55,592 nt of DNA from Actinomycetales bacterium (GTDB lineage: Bacteria > Actinomycetota > Actinomycetes > Actinomycetales > Microbacteriaceae). The position numbers and the translations under genes were made by a program. Positions within the stretch are counted from its first letter, which is position 1. Every line of letters begins with the position of its first letter. This document shows positions 1 through 8,700 of the stretch, piece by piece. Location of the stretch: the NCBI GenBank assembly GCA_015655445.1, contig JAATFA010000077.1, forward strand, positions 1-55,592, given 5' to 3'. The notes under the pieces are model-generated. The model had not been told where the DNA came from. It saw only the letters and a list, made by a program, of their open reading frames with translations, and did not search any database.

Positions 1-362
1 ACGATGCCCTGCTCGACGTCCCCGAGCGGGTGCAGGCGAATGCCGAACTCCTCGGCGTTGCGCCGGAGCGTCTCGATCTGGGTGCGGCTCGTGGGGTCGG
101 CGATCGGGCGGTCGATCGCGAGCGTGGGCGTGTTGTGGTCCTCGGTCGCGATCGTGAGGTCGGGGCGGCGCACGGTGCGTCCGGCCATGCGCAGGCCGTC
201 GAAGGCCTGGGGGCTCGTCACCTCATGGACGAGGTGCAGGTCGATGTAGAGCAGGTCGGGCGCGCCGTCCTCGCCCTTGACGACGACGTGATCGTCCCAG
301 ACCTTCTCGGCGAGGGTGCGCGGACGTCGCGCGGCGCTCGAGGGGCTCTCGGTGCTCATCAT
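1..362 (-). CDS. leuC: 3-isopropylmalate dehydratase large subunit (N-terminal part)
   Basis: This is the large subunit of the [4Fe-4S] isomerase that converts 2- to 3-isopropylmalate in leucine synthesis, working with LeuD. Only about the first 120 residues are in the window; the gene runs off the left edge. The visible part has the family's N-terminal signature: [12 protein letters not shown], then [16 protein letters not shown], then [16 protein letters not shown] and [11 protein letters not shown]. The cluster cysteines lie beyond the edge. Two adjacent in-frame ATGs exist at 362 and 359; I chose 362 because GAAGGA sits 8 nt upstream. A leucine-rich leader peptide precedes the gene (432-479), so expression is probably controlled by leucyl-tRNA supply. 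Confidence 0.95.
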   Translation of the reverse strand, partial: MMSTESPSSAARRPRTLAEKVWDDHVVVKGEDGAPDLLYIDLHLVHEVTSPQAFDGLRMAGRTVRRPDLTIATEDHNTPTLAIDRPIADPTSRTQIETLRRNAEEFGIRLHPLGDVEQGI

Positions 363-491
363 GGATGCGGTCCTTCTTCTTCTCGCGAACGACCGGCCGA
401 CGGAGGACTCCGCGACGAGGACGGCCGGGGGCTAGGCCTCGTCGCGGCGACGAAGAAGAAGGAGCCGGGGGAGCTGCATCCTTCGAGGGTA
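363..491 (-). promoter_or_regulatory. leuC attenuator region with Leu-codon/SD pairing
   Basis: In the transcript, the leader's Leu-codon run UCCUUCUUCUUC is perfectly complementary (12 nt) to GAAGAAGAAGGA, which holds the leuC Shine-Dalgarno sequence. After a one-base bulge, UCGC and GCGA extend the pairing to 16 bp. A competing local hairpin can form inside the leader (UUCGUCG/CGACGAG), as can CCGGCCG/CGGCCGG between leader and SD. The likely model is that a ribosome stalled on Leu codons blocks the long-range pairing and frees the SD. No U-run follows, so control looks translational rather than by termination. A putative -10 TACCCT lies at 486-491 (minus strand). Confidence 0.65.
432..479 (-). 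CDS. leucine leader peptide upstream of leuC
   Basis: A 15-codon reading frame, MQLPRLLLLRRRDEA then TAG, ends 69 nt before the leuC ATG at 362. Five of its 15 residues are leucine. Four are consecutive (CTC CTT CTT CTT), and CTT is rarely used in the neighbouring genes. This is the classic layout of an amino-acid attenuation leader peptide. A TACCCT hexamer lies 6 nt before the ATG, so a transcript could start at or near the ATG (leaderless). GAAGG also abuts the ATG but is too close to be a normal ribosome binding site. That the peptide senses leucine is inferred from composition and position. Confidence 0.8.
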   Translation of the reverse strand: MQLPRLLLLRRRDEA

Positions 492-538
492 GCACCCGTG
501 CCGTCGTCGCGGTCCCGGACGCGGCCCGCGCGCACCGC

Positions 539-1078
539 TCACGAGCGGGCGGCGCGCACAGGATAGCTCCCGAGCTCGATGCTCGCCCCGTCGGCGACGC
601 TCGCCCGCTCCCCCGCCGCGAGGGCGCGCACCGTGCCGTCCGGCGCGACGACCGCGACCCCGTTCGTCGAGTGGAGGTCGGTGACGACGAGGGCGCCCTC
701 GGCGACGACGACGGCGGCGTGGGTCTTGGAGACCGTCTTGCCCGGATCGTGGATCTCGACGAGGCCCGCGTGCTCCCAGCCGGCAACGGGTGACGGGTTG
801 CGTCCGAGCAGGAGCGCACCCTCGACCCGGACGACCGCGCCGTCGGCGAGCGTGAGCGTCCACGCGGGGGTCGCGGCGGGCGGCGCGGGCTCCCGCGCGG
901 ATGCGGCCGTGGGGGGCGCGGGCGCTCCCGGCACGGCGGGCACGAAGGCCGGCATGGGGACGGGACGGCGCTCGCCGAGGCGCACGGTCTCCGACGTCTC
1001 CCGCGGCGGAGCCGGGATGAGCCCGGGCGGGGGCTCGATGAAGCCTGGCTTCTCCACGCGACCCATCATAGGTTTCAC
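539..1078 (-). CDS. FHA domain protein (last gene of kinase/MoxR operon)
   Basis: This protein of about 180 residues has a Pro/Ala-rich first half and a C-terminal forkhead-associated domain (about residues 95-175). The FHA phosphothreonine-binding residues are present: LLLGRNPS, VSKTHA and LHSTNGV. FHA domains read phosphothreonine, and a Ser/Thr kinase and PP2C phosphatase lie in the same operon, so this is a likely reader of that kinase. The start is uncertain. GTG at 1078 overlaps the upstream gene's stop (GTGA), which suggests translational coupling; ATG at 1069 or 1066 is also possible, and no strong ribosome binding site separates them. It is the last gene before the leu leader region, on the same strand. 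Confidence 0.88.
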   Translation of the reverse strand: MKPMMGRVEKPGFIEPPPGLIPAPPRETSETVRLGERRPVPMPAFVPAVPGAPAPPTAASAREPAPPAATPAWTLTLADGAVVRVEGALLLGRNPSPVAGWEHAGLVEIHDPGKTVSKTHAAVVVAEGALVVTDLHSTNGVAVVAPDGTVRALAAGERASVADGASIELGSYPVRAARS

Positions 1079-3480
1079 TGCGTCGCCGACGGAGCCGTCC
1101 TCGGGTTCGACCGCACGCGCATCGCCGGCCTGCGGACGGCGCGGACGGCGCGGGGGCCCCGCCGCACCCGGAACGCGGCGAGACGTCGGCGCAGCCAGCC
1201 CGCCGACTCGTACGAGGCCGCGACCGTCGCGTCGGCCTCGCGCCACGCCGCCTCGACGGCCGCGTCGTCCACGTCCGCCGCGGAGAAGACCGCGGCGTCG
1301 ACGCTCGCGGCGATCGGCGCGAGACCCGCCTCGGGCACCGCGAGCCCCTGCTCCCGCGCCTGCCGCTCGATCGCTCCGGCCGTCTGCAGGCGCGTCGAGC
1401 GCGCGGGAAGGTCGATGCCGAGCTCGCCGTACCGGTCGGCGAGCTCCTCCCACGAGCCCGCCACGCGGCGGTCGGGCGGCCCCGTCGTGAGCCGGGTCCG
1501 GCGGCGACGGCGCTTGAGCGCCGCGATCACGAGGAGCGGCACGAGGTAGGCGAGCAGCGGGATGCCGACGACGCCCGCGACGACGTACGCCCACGTGGGG
1601 ATCGCGAAGCCGCCCTTCTTGTCGTCGGGGTTCTTGTCGCTGATCTTGACGGGCGTGAGGACGTCGTCCTGCTTCTCGTTCGTCGTCGGCGGCTGGCGCA
1701 CTTGCGGCTGCGGCTCGAGCTTGGGACGCGTCGTCTGCTCCTGCGGCGCGTCCGTCTTCGTCGGGGTGGGGTAGAAGGGGATCCAGCCGACTCCCTCGAA
1801 GGCGACCTCGACCCACGCGGTCACGTCGCCGCCCTTGACCGTGACCGTGCCGCCGCCCTTGGGCACCTTGGGCGCGAAGCCCATCACGACGCGCGCGGGG
1901 TACCCGAGGCTGCGCGCCATGAGCGCGAACGCGGACGCGTACTGCTCCTCGTCGCCGACCATCGGCTCGCGCGTGAAGAGCTCGGTCATGCGGTCCGCGC
2001 CCTCCCCCGCGCGCGAGGGGACGGGATCCGAGGCGCGGCCGTGGCTCAGGTAGCCGACGGTCTTGAGGGAGCGCTCGATGTTGCGCAGCTGCTGGATCGT
2101 CGTCTTGGCGGTTCCCGCGTACTCCTTCGCCTTGGCCGCGACGACGTCCGGCACGTCCTGCACGGGGGGCAGGCTCACGTGCGCCGCCGGCACGCGGGCG
2201 AGCCGCTTGTCGCTCGGCACGGTGGGCGTCGTCACGCCGAGCGTGTACCGCAGGCCGCGCGCGACGCCGCTCGTGACGGCCGCCGTGCCCGTGACGGTGT
2301 TGATGCGCACCGTCGTCGTCGGGTCGACGCCCGTGAAGGAGGTGAAGTCGAGCGTGCGCGGATACTCCGCGTCGGGGAGCCAGACGTCCTTGTACCCCTC
2401 GATCGAGAACCGCAGCGTGGACTCGCCGCCGGCGCGCGCGAGCGGCGGCCTGGGAATGTCGCGCCCGAGCAGCTCGAACGCCCCCGAGTCGCTCGTCTGC
2501 GTCGTGGGGCTCGCGACGCGCCAGACCTCGCCGTCGTAGCTGTCCATCGTCGCGAGACGGACCTTCTGTCCGTCCTGCAGACCCTGCACCGTGAACAGGT
2601 CGGTCTTCTCGAGCTTCTTCGTGTAGGTGCGGAAGCCCGCGAGCGGGCTCGGATACTGGAGCGGGTCGAAGGGGGGCGTGATCTCCTGCCGGAGCACGAA
2701 GCGGCTCGCCGCCGACGGCGCGAGGACGATGCCGCCGCCGACGCCGAGGATGATCGCCCCCGCGACGATGACGGCGACGCCGACGAGCTTGCGCCGCCGC
2801 GCGGATCCGTCGGTCGTGATCGCGACGACGTCGCGCCCGCGGCGGCGCCAGCCGAGCCACACGAGAGCGACGACCGCGAATGCGACGCCGCGCACCCCCG
2901 CGTAGTACGGCCGGTCCGTGCCGACGAGGATTCCCGCGAGGAAGAGCAGGACGGCGGGCACGACGAGGACGCTCGCGCGCAGCGCCGTACGCGGGCGGCG
3001 TGGCAGCCACCGGCATGCGAGCGAGACGCTCGTGAAGGTCGCCGCCCACGCGGCGAAGTACGGCAGCACCGCAATGTAGGGCGGCGCCTCGACGGGGGCC
3101 TGGAGCGTCACGATGTCGCCCCACGCGAAGACCGCGCCCTGCACGAGCCCCGAGAGCGTCGTGAGGTTCGGGAGCACTCCCCCGATGGCCTGCTGCGGCA
3201 TCGTGAGCGGGGAGCCGAGCAGCAGGTAGACGCCGAGCGCGATCGCGATGGTCGACACGATGCCCAGACGCGCGAGGCGTCCCGCGAGGGCGACGGCCGT
3301 GCCGAGCACGAGCCCACCGACGCCCGCGACGAGGTAGCCGTGCGCGCCGAAGGCCGGCTCGAAGCCGAGCACGGCGAGGAGGGAGAGCGCGACGACGACG
3401 CCCACGTCGGTCCACGTTCCGCGGTCGAGCGCGCGCAGGGAGAGGGCGGGCGCGCGCCGTCCCGCGGCCGCGGCCGTCAT
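1075..3480 (-). CDS. transglutaminase-like membrane protein lacking the catalytic triad
   Basis: 801 residues laid out like TgpA-type proteins: about seven N-terminal membrane segments (residues ~24-255), an extracytoplasmic transglutaminase-like core (~300-575), one more membrane segment (~627-654) and a cytoplasmic tail. The core fold signature is clear (YASAFALMARSLGYPARVVMGF read in two parts; AWVEVAFEGVGWIPF). However, the positions that hold Cys, His and Asp in active relatives read E511 (GDEEQYAS), T554 (DVTAWVEV) and Y570 (FYPTP). It is therefore probably an inactive pseudo-enzyme with a structural or binding role. It overlaps the DUF58 gene by ATGA, and the MoxR-DUF58-transglutaminase trio is a recurrent bacterial module. 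Confidence 0.9.
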   Translation of the reverse strand: MTAAAAGRRAPALSLRALDRGTWTDVGVVVALSLLAVLGFEPAFGAHGYLVAGVGGLVLGTAVALAGRLARLGIVSTIAIALGVYLLLGSPLTMPQQAIGGVLPNLTTLSGLVQGAVFAWGDIVTLQAPVEAPPYIAVLPYFAAWAATFTSVSLACRWLPRRPRTALRASVLVVPAVLLFLAGILVGTDRPYYAGVRGVAFAVVALVWLGWRRRGRDVVAITTDGSARRRKLVGVAVIVAGAIILGVGGGIVLAPSAASRFVLRQEITPPFDPLQYPSPLAGFRTYTKKLEKTDLFTVQGLQDGQKVRLATMDSYDGEVWRVASPTTQTSDSGAFELLGRDIPRPPLARAGGESTLRFSIEGYKDVWLPDAEYPRTLDFTSFTGVDPTTTVRINTVTGTAAVTSGVARGLRYTLGVTTPTVPSDKRLARVPAAHVSLPPVQDVPDVVAAKAKEYAGTAKTTIQQLRNIERSLKTVGYLSHGRASDPVPSRAGEGADRMTELFTREPMVGDEEQYASAFALMARSLGYPARVVMGFAPKVPKGGGTVTVKGGDVTAWVEVAFEGVGWIPFYPTPTKTDAPQEQTTRPKLEPQPQVRQPPTTNEKQDDVLTPVKISDKNPDDKKGGFAIPTWAYVVAGVVGIPLLAYLVPLLVIAALKRRRRRTRLTTGPPDRRVAGSWEELADRYGELGIDLPARSTRLQTAGAIERQAREQGLAVPEAGLAPIAASVDAAVFSAADVDDAAVEAAWREADATVAASYESAGWLRRRLAAFRVRRGPRAVRAVRRPAMRVRSNPRTAPSATQ

Positions 3481-4772
3481 CGTCCCGTCCGATCGAGCAG
3501 GGCCGGCAGGTCACCCAGGCGGCCGACGGTCGCGAGCACGGTGCGCCCGACCTTCACGACGCCGGGAGCCGCTCCCGCCTCCGCGCGCACGGCGATCATG
3601 ACGGTGTCGGCGCCGTAGAGCGTCGACACGGCGCGGATCTCCCGCGTCGGCACGAGCGAGCCGACGACGAGGATGACGAGCGAGGGCACGGGGAGGGCGC
3701 GCGAGGACATGCGCACGAAGTCGCGCAGCGAGGGGTAGGCGCTCGACACGGGCTCGATGCGGCACGAGTCGTCGAGCAGGGCCGTCACCGACCTGCTGCG
3801 CAGCATCGCCCCCTCCCACACGACGTGCAGGGCCGTCTTCTCGCGGATCACCTGGCATCCGATCGAGGCCATGATCGAGATCGCGAGCTCGAACTCGTCG
3901 TCGCTCGCGTACCCGGACGTGTCCGCGCTGTGTGCGAGCAGGAGCTGGGAGCGGCGCGTCTCGGTGTACTGGCGCACCATGAGCTGGCCCGTGCGCGCGG
4001 ACGTGCGCCAGTGCACGTTGCGGATGTCGTCTCCCGCCTCGTACTGGCGCAGCGCGTGGAAGGCGAGGTCGCTGTCGGTGATGATCGAGCTCGACTGGCC
4101 CTCGAGGTCGCGCACGAGGCCGGGCGCGGTCGCGAGCAGGCGCGTCGTCTGGGGGTGCACGAAGAGCTCGACGCGATCGGTCCAGCTCACGGTGCGCCGC
4201 ACGAGCCCGAGCTGGTCACCGCGCACCGACACGGCGGGTCCCGCGAGGATGAGGGCGCGGCGGTGGGTGGGCATCGCGAAGAGCTCCTCGCTCTCCGCCC
4301 CGGGCGCGAGGCGCGGGACCGTGAACTCGGCGAGGCCCGCGCCGACCGGCAGCTCCATGCGCGTGGGACTGAGCGTCTTGCGCCCCGCGTTGACGACGAG
4401 CATGCGACCGAGGGCGCGCTCCCCCGCGACGACCCGTCGCGGGTTGAGCTCGATCGTCACCGAGTAGGTCGCGCGTCCGAATGCGAAGCACGCCGCGACG
4501 AGCAGCCCCCCGAGCAGCGTCGCGCCGAGGAAGGTGAACTCGACCCATCCGAGCAGGGCGCTCACGAGGAACGACGCGGCGGCAGCGGCGAGCACGAGCC
4601 AGCCGAGGGCGGTCACGGCGCTTGTGACGGGGCTCGTCGCGCGCGCGATCCGGCGGAGCGCCCCCGCGGCCCGCTGCCCGGCCGCGGACGCGGCCGCGAG
4701 GGCCGCGCGGCCGAGCTGGCGCACGGCGATGACGCCCTGGGCGGGCGGGCGGGCGGGAGCGGAGGCGGTCAT
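3477..4772 (-). CDS. DUF58 domain membrane protein
   Basis: 431 residues with two hydrophobic segments (about 57-80 and 82-98) followed by a long soluble region. The DUF58 signature YEAGDDIRNVHWRTSA is followed by MVRQYTETR at about residues 250-275. The C-terminal part has a von Willebrand A-like look, as usual for DUF58. In other bacteria DUF58 proteins are encoded next to MoxR AAA+ ATPases and are thought to be their partners. Here MoxR lies 13 nt upstream and the transglutaminase-like gene overlaps the 3' end by ATGA. Biochemical function is unknown; action at the inner face of the membrane on a surface complex is inference. Confidence 0.92.
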   Translation of the reverse strand: MTASAPARPPAQGVIAVRQLGRAALAAASAAGQRAAGALRRIARATSPVTSAVTALGWLVLAAAAASFLVSALLGWVEFTFLGATLLGGLLVAACFAFGRATYSVTIELNPRRVVAGERALGRMLVVNAGRKTLSPTRMELPVGAGLAEFTVPRLAPGAESEELFAMPTHRRALILAGPAVSVRGDQLGLVRRTVSWTDRVELFVHPQTTRLLATAPGLVRDLEGQSSSIITDSDLAFHALRQYEAGDDIRNVHWRTSARTGQLMVRQYTETRRSQLLLAHSADTSGYASDDEFELAISIMASIGCQVIREKTALHVVWEGAMLRSRSVTALLDDSCRIEPVSSAYPSLRDFVRMSSRALPVPSLVILVVGSLVPTREIRAVSTLYGADTVMIAVRAEAGAAPGVVKVGRTVLATVGRLGDLPALLDRTGR

Positions 4773-4785
4773 CGGGCGGTGCAGC

Positions 4786-5754
4786 TCAGGCGGCGCGATA
4801 GGCGGGCGGCTGCACGGACAGCACCGAGCGCTCGACGATGTCGGCGCCGCGCACGCCCGCGAACTCGGACTCCGGGTCGACGATGATGCGGTGCGCGAGC
4901 ACGGGCCCGGCGAGCTCGCGCACGTCGTCGGGCGTGACGTACGTGCGGCCGGAGGCGATCGCCCACGTCTTGACGGCGCGCGCGAGCGCGAGGCCGCCGC
5001 GGATGCTCACCCCGAGCGCGGCGTCGGGATCCGCGCGCGTCGCGCTCAGGATCTCGCTCACGTAGGCCATGACGGCGGCGTCCACGTGCACCTCGCTCGC
5101 GAGGCGCGTCATCGCGACGATCGAGTCGGCCGCGATGATGGGCGAGATCGTGGAGGCGCGTGCACGGTTGGCGGAGTCCATGAGCAGCTCGACGGTCGTC
5201 TCGTGGTCGGGATAGCCGAGGGAGGTCTTGATGAGGAAGCGGTCGAGCTGCGCCTCCGGGAGCGTGTACGTGCCCGCCTGCTCGACGGGGTTCTGCGTCG
5301 CGATCACGAGGAACGGCGCGCCGACCGGGTGCGGCACGCCGTCGACCGTGACGATCCCCTCCTCCATGACCTCGAGAAGGGCGCTCTGGGTCTTCGGGCT
5401 TGCGCGGTTGATCTCGTCGGCGAGCACGACGGAGGCGAAGATCGGGCCCGGGTGGAACTCGAACCGGCCGTTGCTCTGGTCGTAGATCGTGACGCCCGTG
5501 ACGTCCGAGGGCAACAGGTCGGGCGTGAACTGGATGCGCGAGTGCGTGCCGTCGATCGTCGCCGCGAGGGCCTTGGCGAGCACCGTCTTGCCCGTGCCGG
5601 GCACGTCCTCGAGCAGCACGTGGCCGTCCGAGAGCATCGCCGCGAGGACGAGCCGGATGGTGTCCCTCTTGCCGAGGATCGCCTTGTCGACGTTGTCGAC
5701 GAGCTGGGCGAACGCGCCGGCGAACCAGTCGGCCTGCTCTTGCGTCACGGGCAT
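4786..5754 (-). CDS. MoxR family AAA+ ATPase
   Basis: 322 residues, typical MoxR length. The AAA+ motifs are complete: Walker A GTGKT at 53-57, Walker B ending LADEIN at 111-116, sensor 1 IATQNPVEQAG, and the AAA lid after LDRFLIKTSLGYP. MoxR ATPases act as chaperones in the assembly or activation of protein complexes, often with DUF58 or VWA partners. It lies 10 nt after the giant surface-protein gene and 13 nt before DUF58, so all three are probably on one transcript. The likely role, remodelling or maturation of the giant surface protein or its DUF58/transglutaminase-like partners, is inference from context. Confidence 0.95.
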   Translation of the reverse strand: MPVTQEQADWFAGAFAQLVDNVDKAILGKRDTIRLVLAAMLSDGHVLLEDVPGTGKTVLAKALAATIDGTHSRIQFTPDLLPSDVTGVTIYDQSNGRFEFHPGPIFASVVLADEINRASPKTQSALLEVMEEGIVTVDGVPHPVGAPFLVIATQNPVEQAGTYTLPEAQLDRFLIKTSLGYPDHETTVELLMDSANRARASTISPIIAADSIVAMTRLASEVHVDAAVMAYVSEILSATRADPDAALGVSIRGGLALARAVKTWAIASGRTYVTPDDVRELAGPVLAHRIIVDPESEFAGVRGADIVERSVLSVQPPAYRAA

Positions 5755-5764
5755 GGGTGTCCCC

Positions 5765-8700
5765 TCATGGTCGGAAGTTCTCCTTCGGGCTGGTGACCCC
5801 GCCCGGGTTGATCGTGACCCACGCGTCGCCGCCGCAGTACGAGGTCGTGCCCGTGCTGTAGTGGGCGTTCCCGTTGCCGTTGGTCGTGATGCTCGGGTGC
5901 GCGCTCAGGTCGCCGAAGCTGCAGTGCAGCGTCGCCGTGTAGGTCTTGTTGGCGTCGAAGTTCGACATGTCGATGTCGTAGCCGTAACAGCCGCTCACAC
6001 ACGTCGACGAGGTGACATAGGGGCCGCGGGAGAGGGCGACGCTCGCAGGAGGCGGCGGCGGGTCCTTGACGGTCACCTGGCCGGAGGAGGCGGCGGTGCT
6101 CTCGAGCGTGGGCTTCTGCTGCACGCGAGCCTTCACCTGGAAGGAGTACGTGCCCTTGCCGACGTCGCTCTTCGACGCGGACGTGCCCGCCTGCCACGCG
6201 CTCCAGCCCTCGCCGTTGAAGTTGTAGCTGTACTGCATCGTGCCTCCGCCGCGGTTGGTCGGCGCGTCCCACGTCATCTTGAGGGTCGTCGGAGCGTCCC
6301 CGCCCTTGTTGGTGAGCTTCGGGTTCGTCGGCGGGCTGGGGGTGCCGTACGGCGTCACGTCCGCGCTCGCGGCGGACCACTCGCTCGGTCCGTCGGCGTT
6401 GATCGCGCGCACCTGGAAGGTGTACGTCGTGCCGTTCGTGAGGCCTCTCGCCGTGTAGACGCCAGGAGCGGTCTGCGTGCCGGTCGTCGTCGCGGGGACG
6501 GAGCGGATCTCGTAGCTGCGCACGGGCTTGCCGTGGTCGCTCGCGGGCGCCGCGATCCTCATCGTCGCCTGCGCGTCCGTCGCCGCGACGCTCGCGGGGG
6601 CGGGAGGGGCGTCCGGCACGTCGTGGATGGTCGCCGAGAGCTGCCCCGTGACGCGGCGCTGCGGATCCTTCGTCGCGTCCTCGACGGTGTAGACGACGCT
6701 CACGGTGCCCGTGTCGGCGGCCGTGCTCGCCTGCACCGTGATCGAGCTCGCGGTGTACGACACGCTCACGCCCTTGGGAGCGTTGGCGACCTTCGCGTCG
6801 ACGATCGTGAGCGGGTGGTCGGGGAAGGGGTTGATCCAGTAGTCCGACGAGACCGCGCTCGAGAGGGTGCCGCCCGCGCTCCCGCGCTTGAAGTCGATCG
6901 TCTGCGGCGGGTTCTTCTGCGTCGCGAGCGGGCGCGACGAGGAGACGACGCGCACGTCGACCGAGCCGGGGATGTGGAAGTCCTTGTAGCTGAGCGTGAA
7001 CGAGATCCTCGCGGTCGTGCCCGGCTGCACGCCGAAGGGCGCCGAGACGGAGAGCGATGATCCGCTCAGCGACGCCTGCACCGAGGGATTGGAGCTCGTC
7101 ATCCCGCCGTAGGAGACCTGCGCGAGGATCGCGGGGTTCGGGTGATAGGTCGAGTCGCGCAGATCGATCGTCTGGGCCGCCTCGCCCGCCTCGATCTGCA
7201 GGCTCGGCGGCGTGAACGTCGGCGGCACGTCCGACTGGTCGGGCGAGCCGACGGTGATGGGAAGCGTGAGGACCGTGACACGGTCCTCCGTCATGCCGGG
7301 ATCGCGCCCGTCGTCGACCGCGAACGTGATCGCTGCGGGGCCCCGGTAGTCCTTCGCGGCCGAGAACTGGAGCGCCTGCGGATTCACGTACGCCGCGCCG
7401 ACGGCGTTGGTCGCGTGCGTGCTCCCCGCGTCCACAAGCCGGGCCGGACGCCCGGACGGCACGTCGATGACGTCGGAGAGCGCGAACTGCTTCGATCCGT
7501 TCATCTGCACGATCTGCTCGCCGAGTCCCGGCTTGATGCGCGGGGGCGCGGTCTGCGAGCCGGGCTTCGGCGGCACGACGATGAAGGCGTCGCCCGAGAG
7601 CCCCGTCGACTCGTCGGTGAGGGAGTAGGTGATCGCCATGCGCTCGTCGCCCGGCGTGACCGTCACAGTGCCGTCGGGCTTGACGGTCCCCGCGTGCGCG
7701 TAGGGGCCCGTGAGCGCGATCGTGAGGTCCGACGTGCGCCCGGAGGGGTTGAGCGCCCCGTCGAGCACGTGCACGTCGACCGTGGGCTTGTCCGTGAGCT
7801 GCTGCACGTCGACCACGTGGTCGACCGCGGTCGGGCGCTCGGGCTTGGCGTCGTTCGTCACGAGCACCTGGATGAACGCCGTCGCGCTGCCGCCCTGCCC
7901 GTTCGTGATCTGGTAGCGCACGACGTAGGCGCCCTCGTTCTCGGGCGCCGTGACGAGCACCGTGCTGCCGCTCACGACGGCCTTGAGCGGCGCCTGCACC
8001 TCCGGCAGCTTCGGCTTGAGGCTGATCGTGTAGCCGTTCGGGTCGGAGTCGTTGAGCAGCACGGGCACGGCGGCCGTCTTGCCGGGCTTGACCTGCACCC
8101 TGTCATCGACGGCGATGGGCGGGCGCACGGTCGTGGGGCGCGGGATGACGCCCACGCGCACCGTGCCCGTCGCCGTCTTGCCCGCCGTGTCCTCGACCTG
8201 GTAGGTGAAGCTGTCCGTCCCCGCCGACGTGGGGTACGCCTCGTACGTGAGCGACGTGGGTGTCGTCGCGGTCACGCGTCCGAGCGTCGGGGCGGACTGG
8301 ATGCCGTCGAGGTAGACGGAGTCGCCGTCAGGGTCGACGGCGTCGAGCGGCACGACGATCTCCACGCTCGCGCCCGCGAACGCGCGCGCCGTCAGCTCTT
8401 GCGGCTCGGGCGCGCGATCCTTGCCGGGCGCCGTGACGGAGAAGGTGACGGTCGCGTTGGCGCGCTGACCGAACTTGTCGGTGATGCCGTAGGCGACCGA
8501 GTAGGTGCCGGGCGTCCGCGGGGCCTGGTAGCGCACGAACGAGCCGCTCACGAAAACCGTCGCGCCCTCGCCGGCCTGGCTCGAGTCGGCGAGCTCAGCG
8601 TCGAGCGTGATCGGCTCGTTGTCGGGCGAGTAGTCGTTGTCGAGCACGTGGACGGTCGCGATGTCGCCCGCCCGCACCGTCACCGCGTCGTCGACCGCGA

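Noticed and set aside
539-3514. A 991-codon open frame on the minus strand covering the transglutaminase-like gene
   Set aside because: It is out of frame with the transglutaminase motifs and Arg/Ala-rich; only its last ~180 codons (the FHA protein) have motif support.
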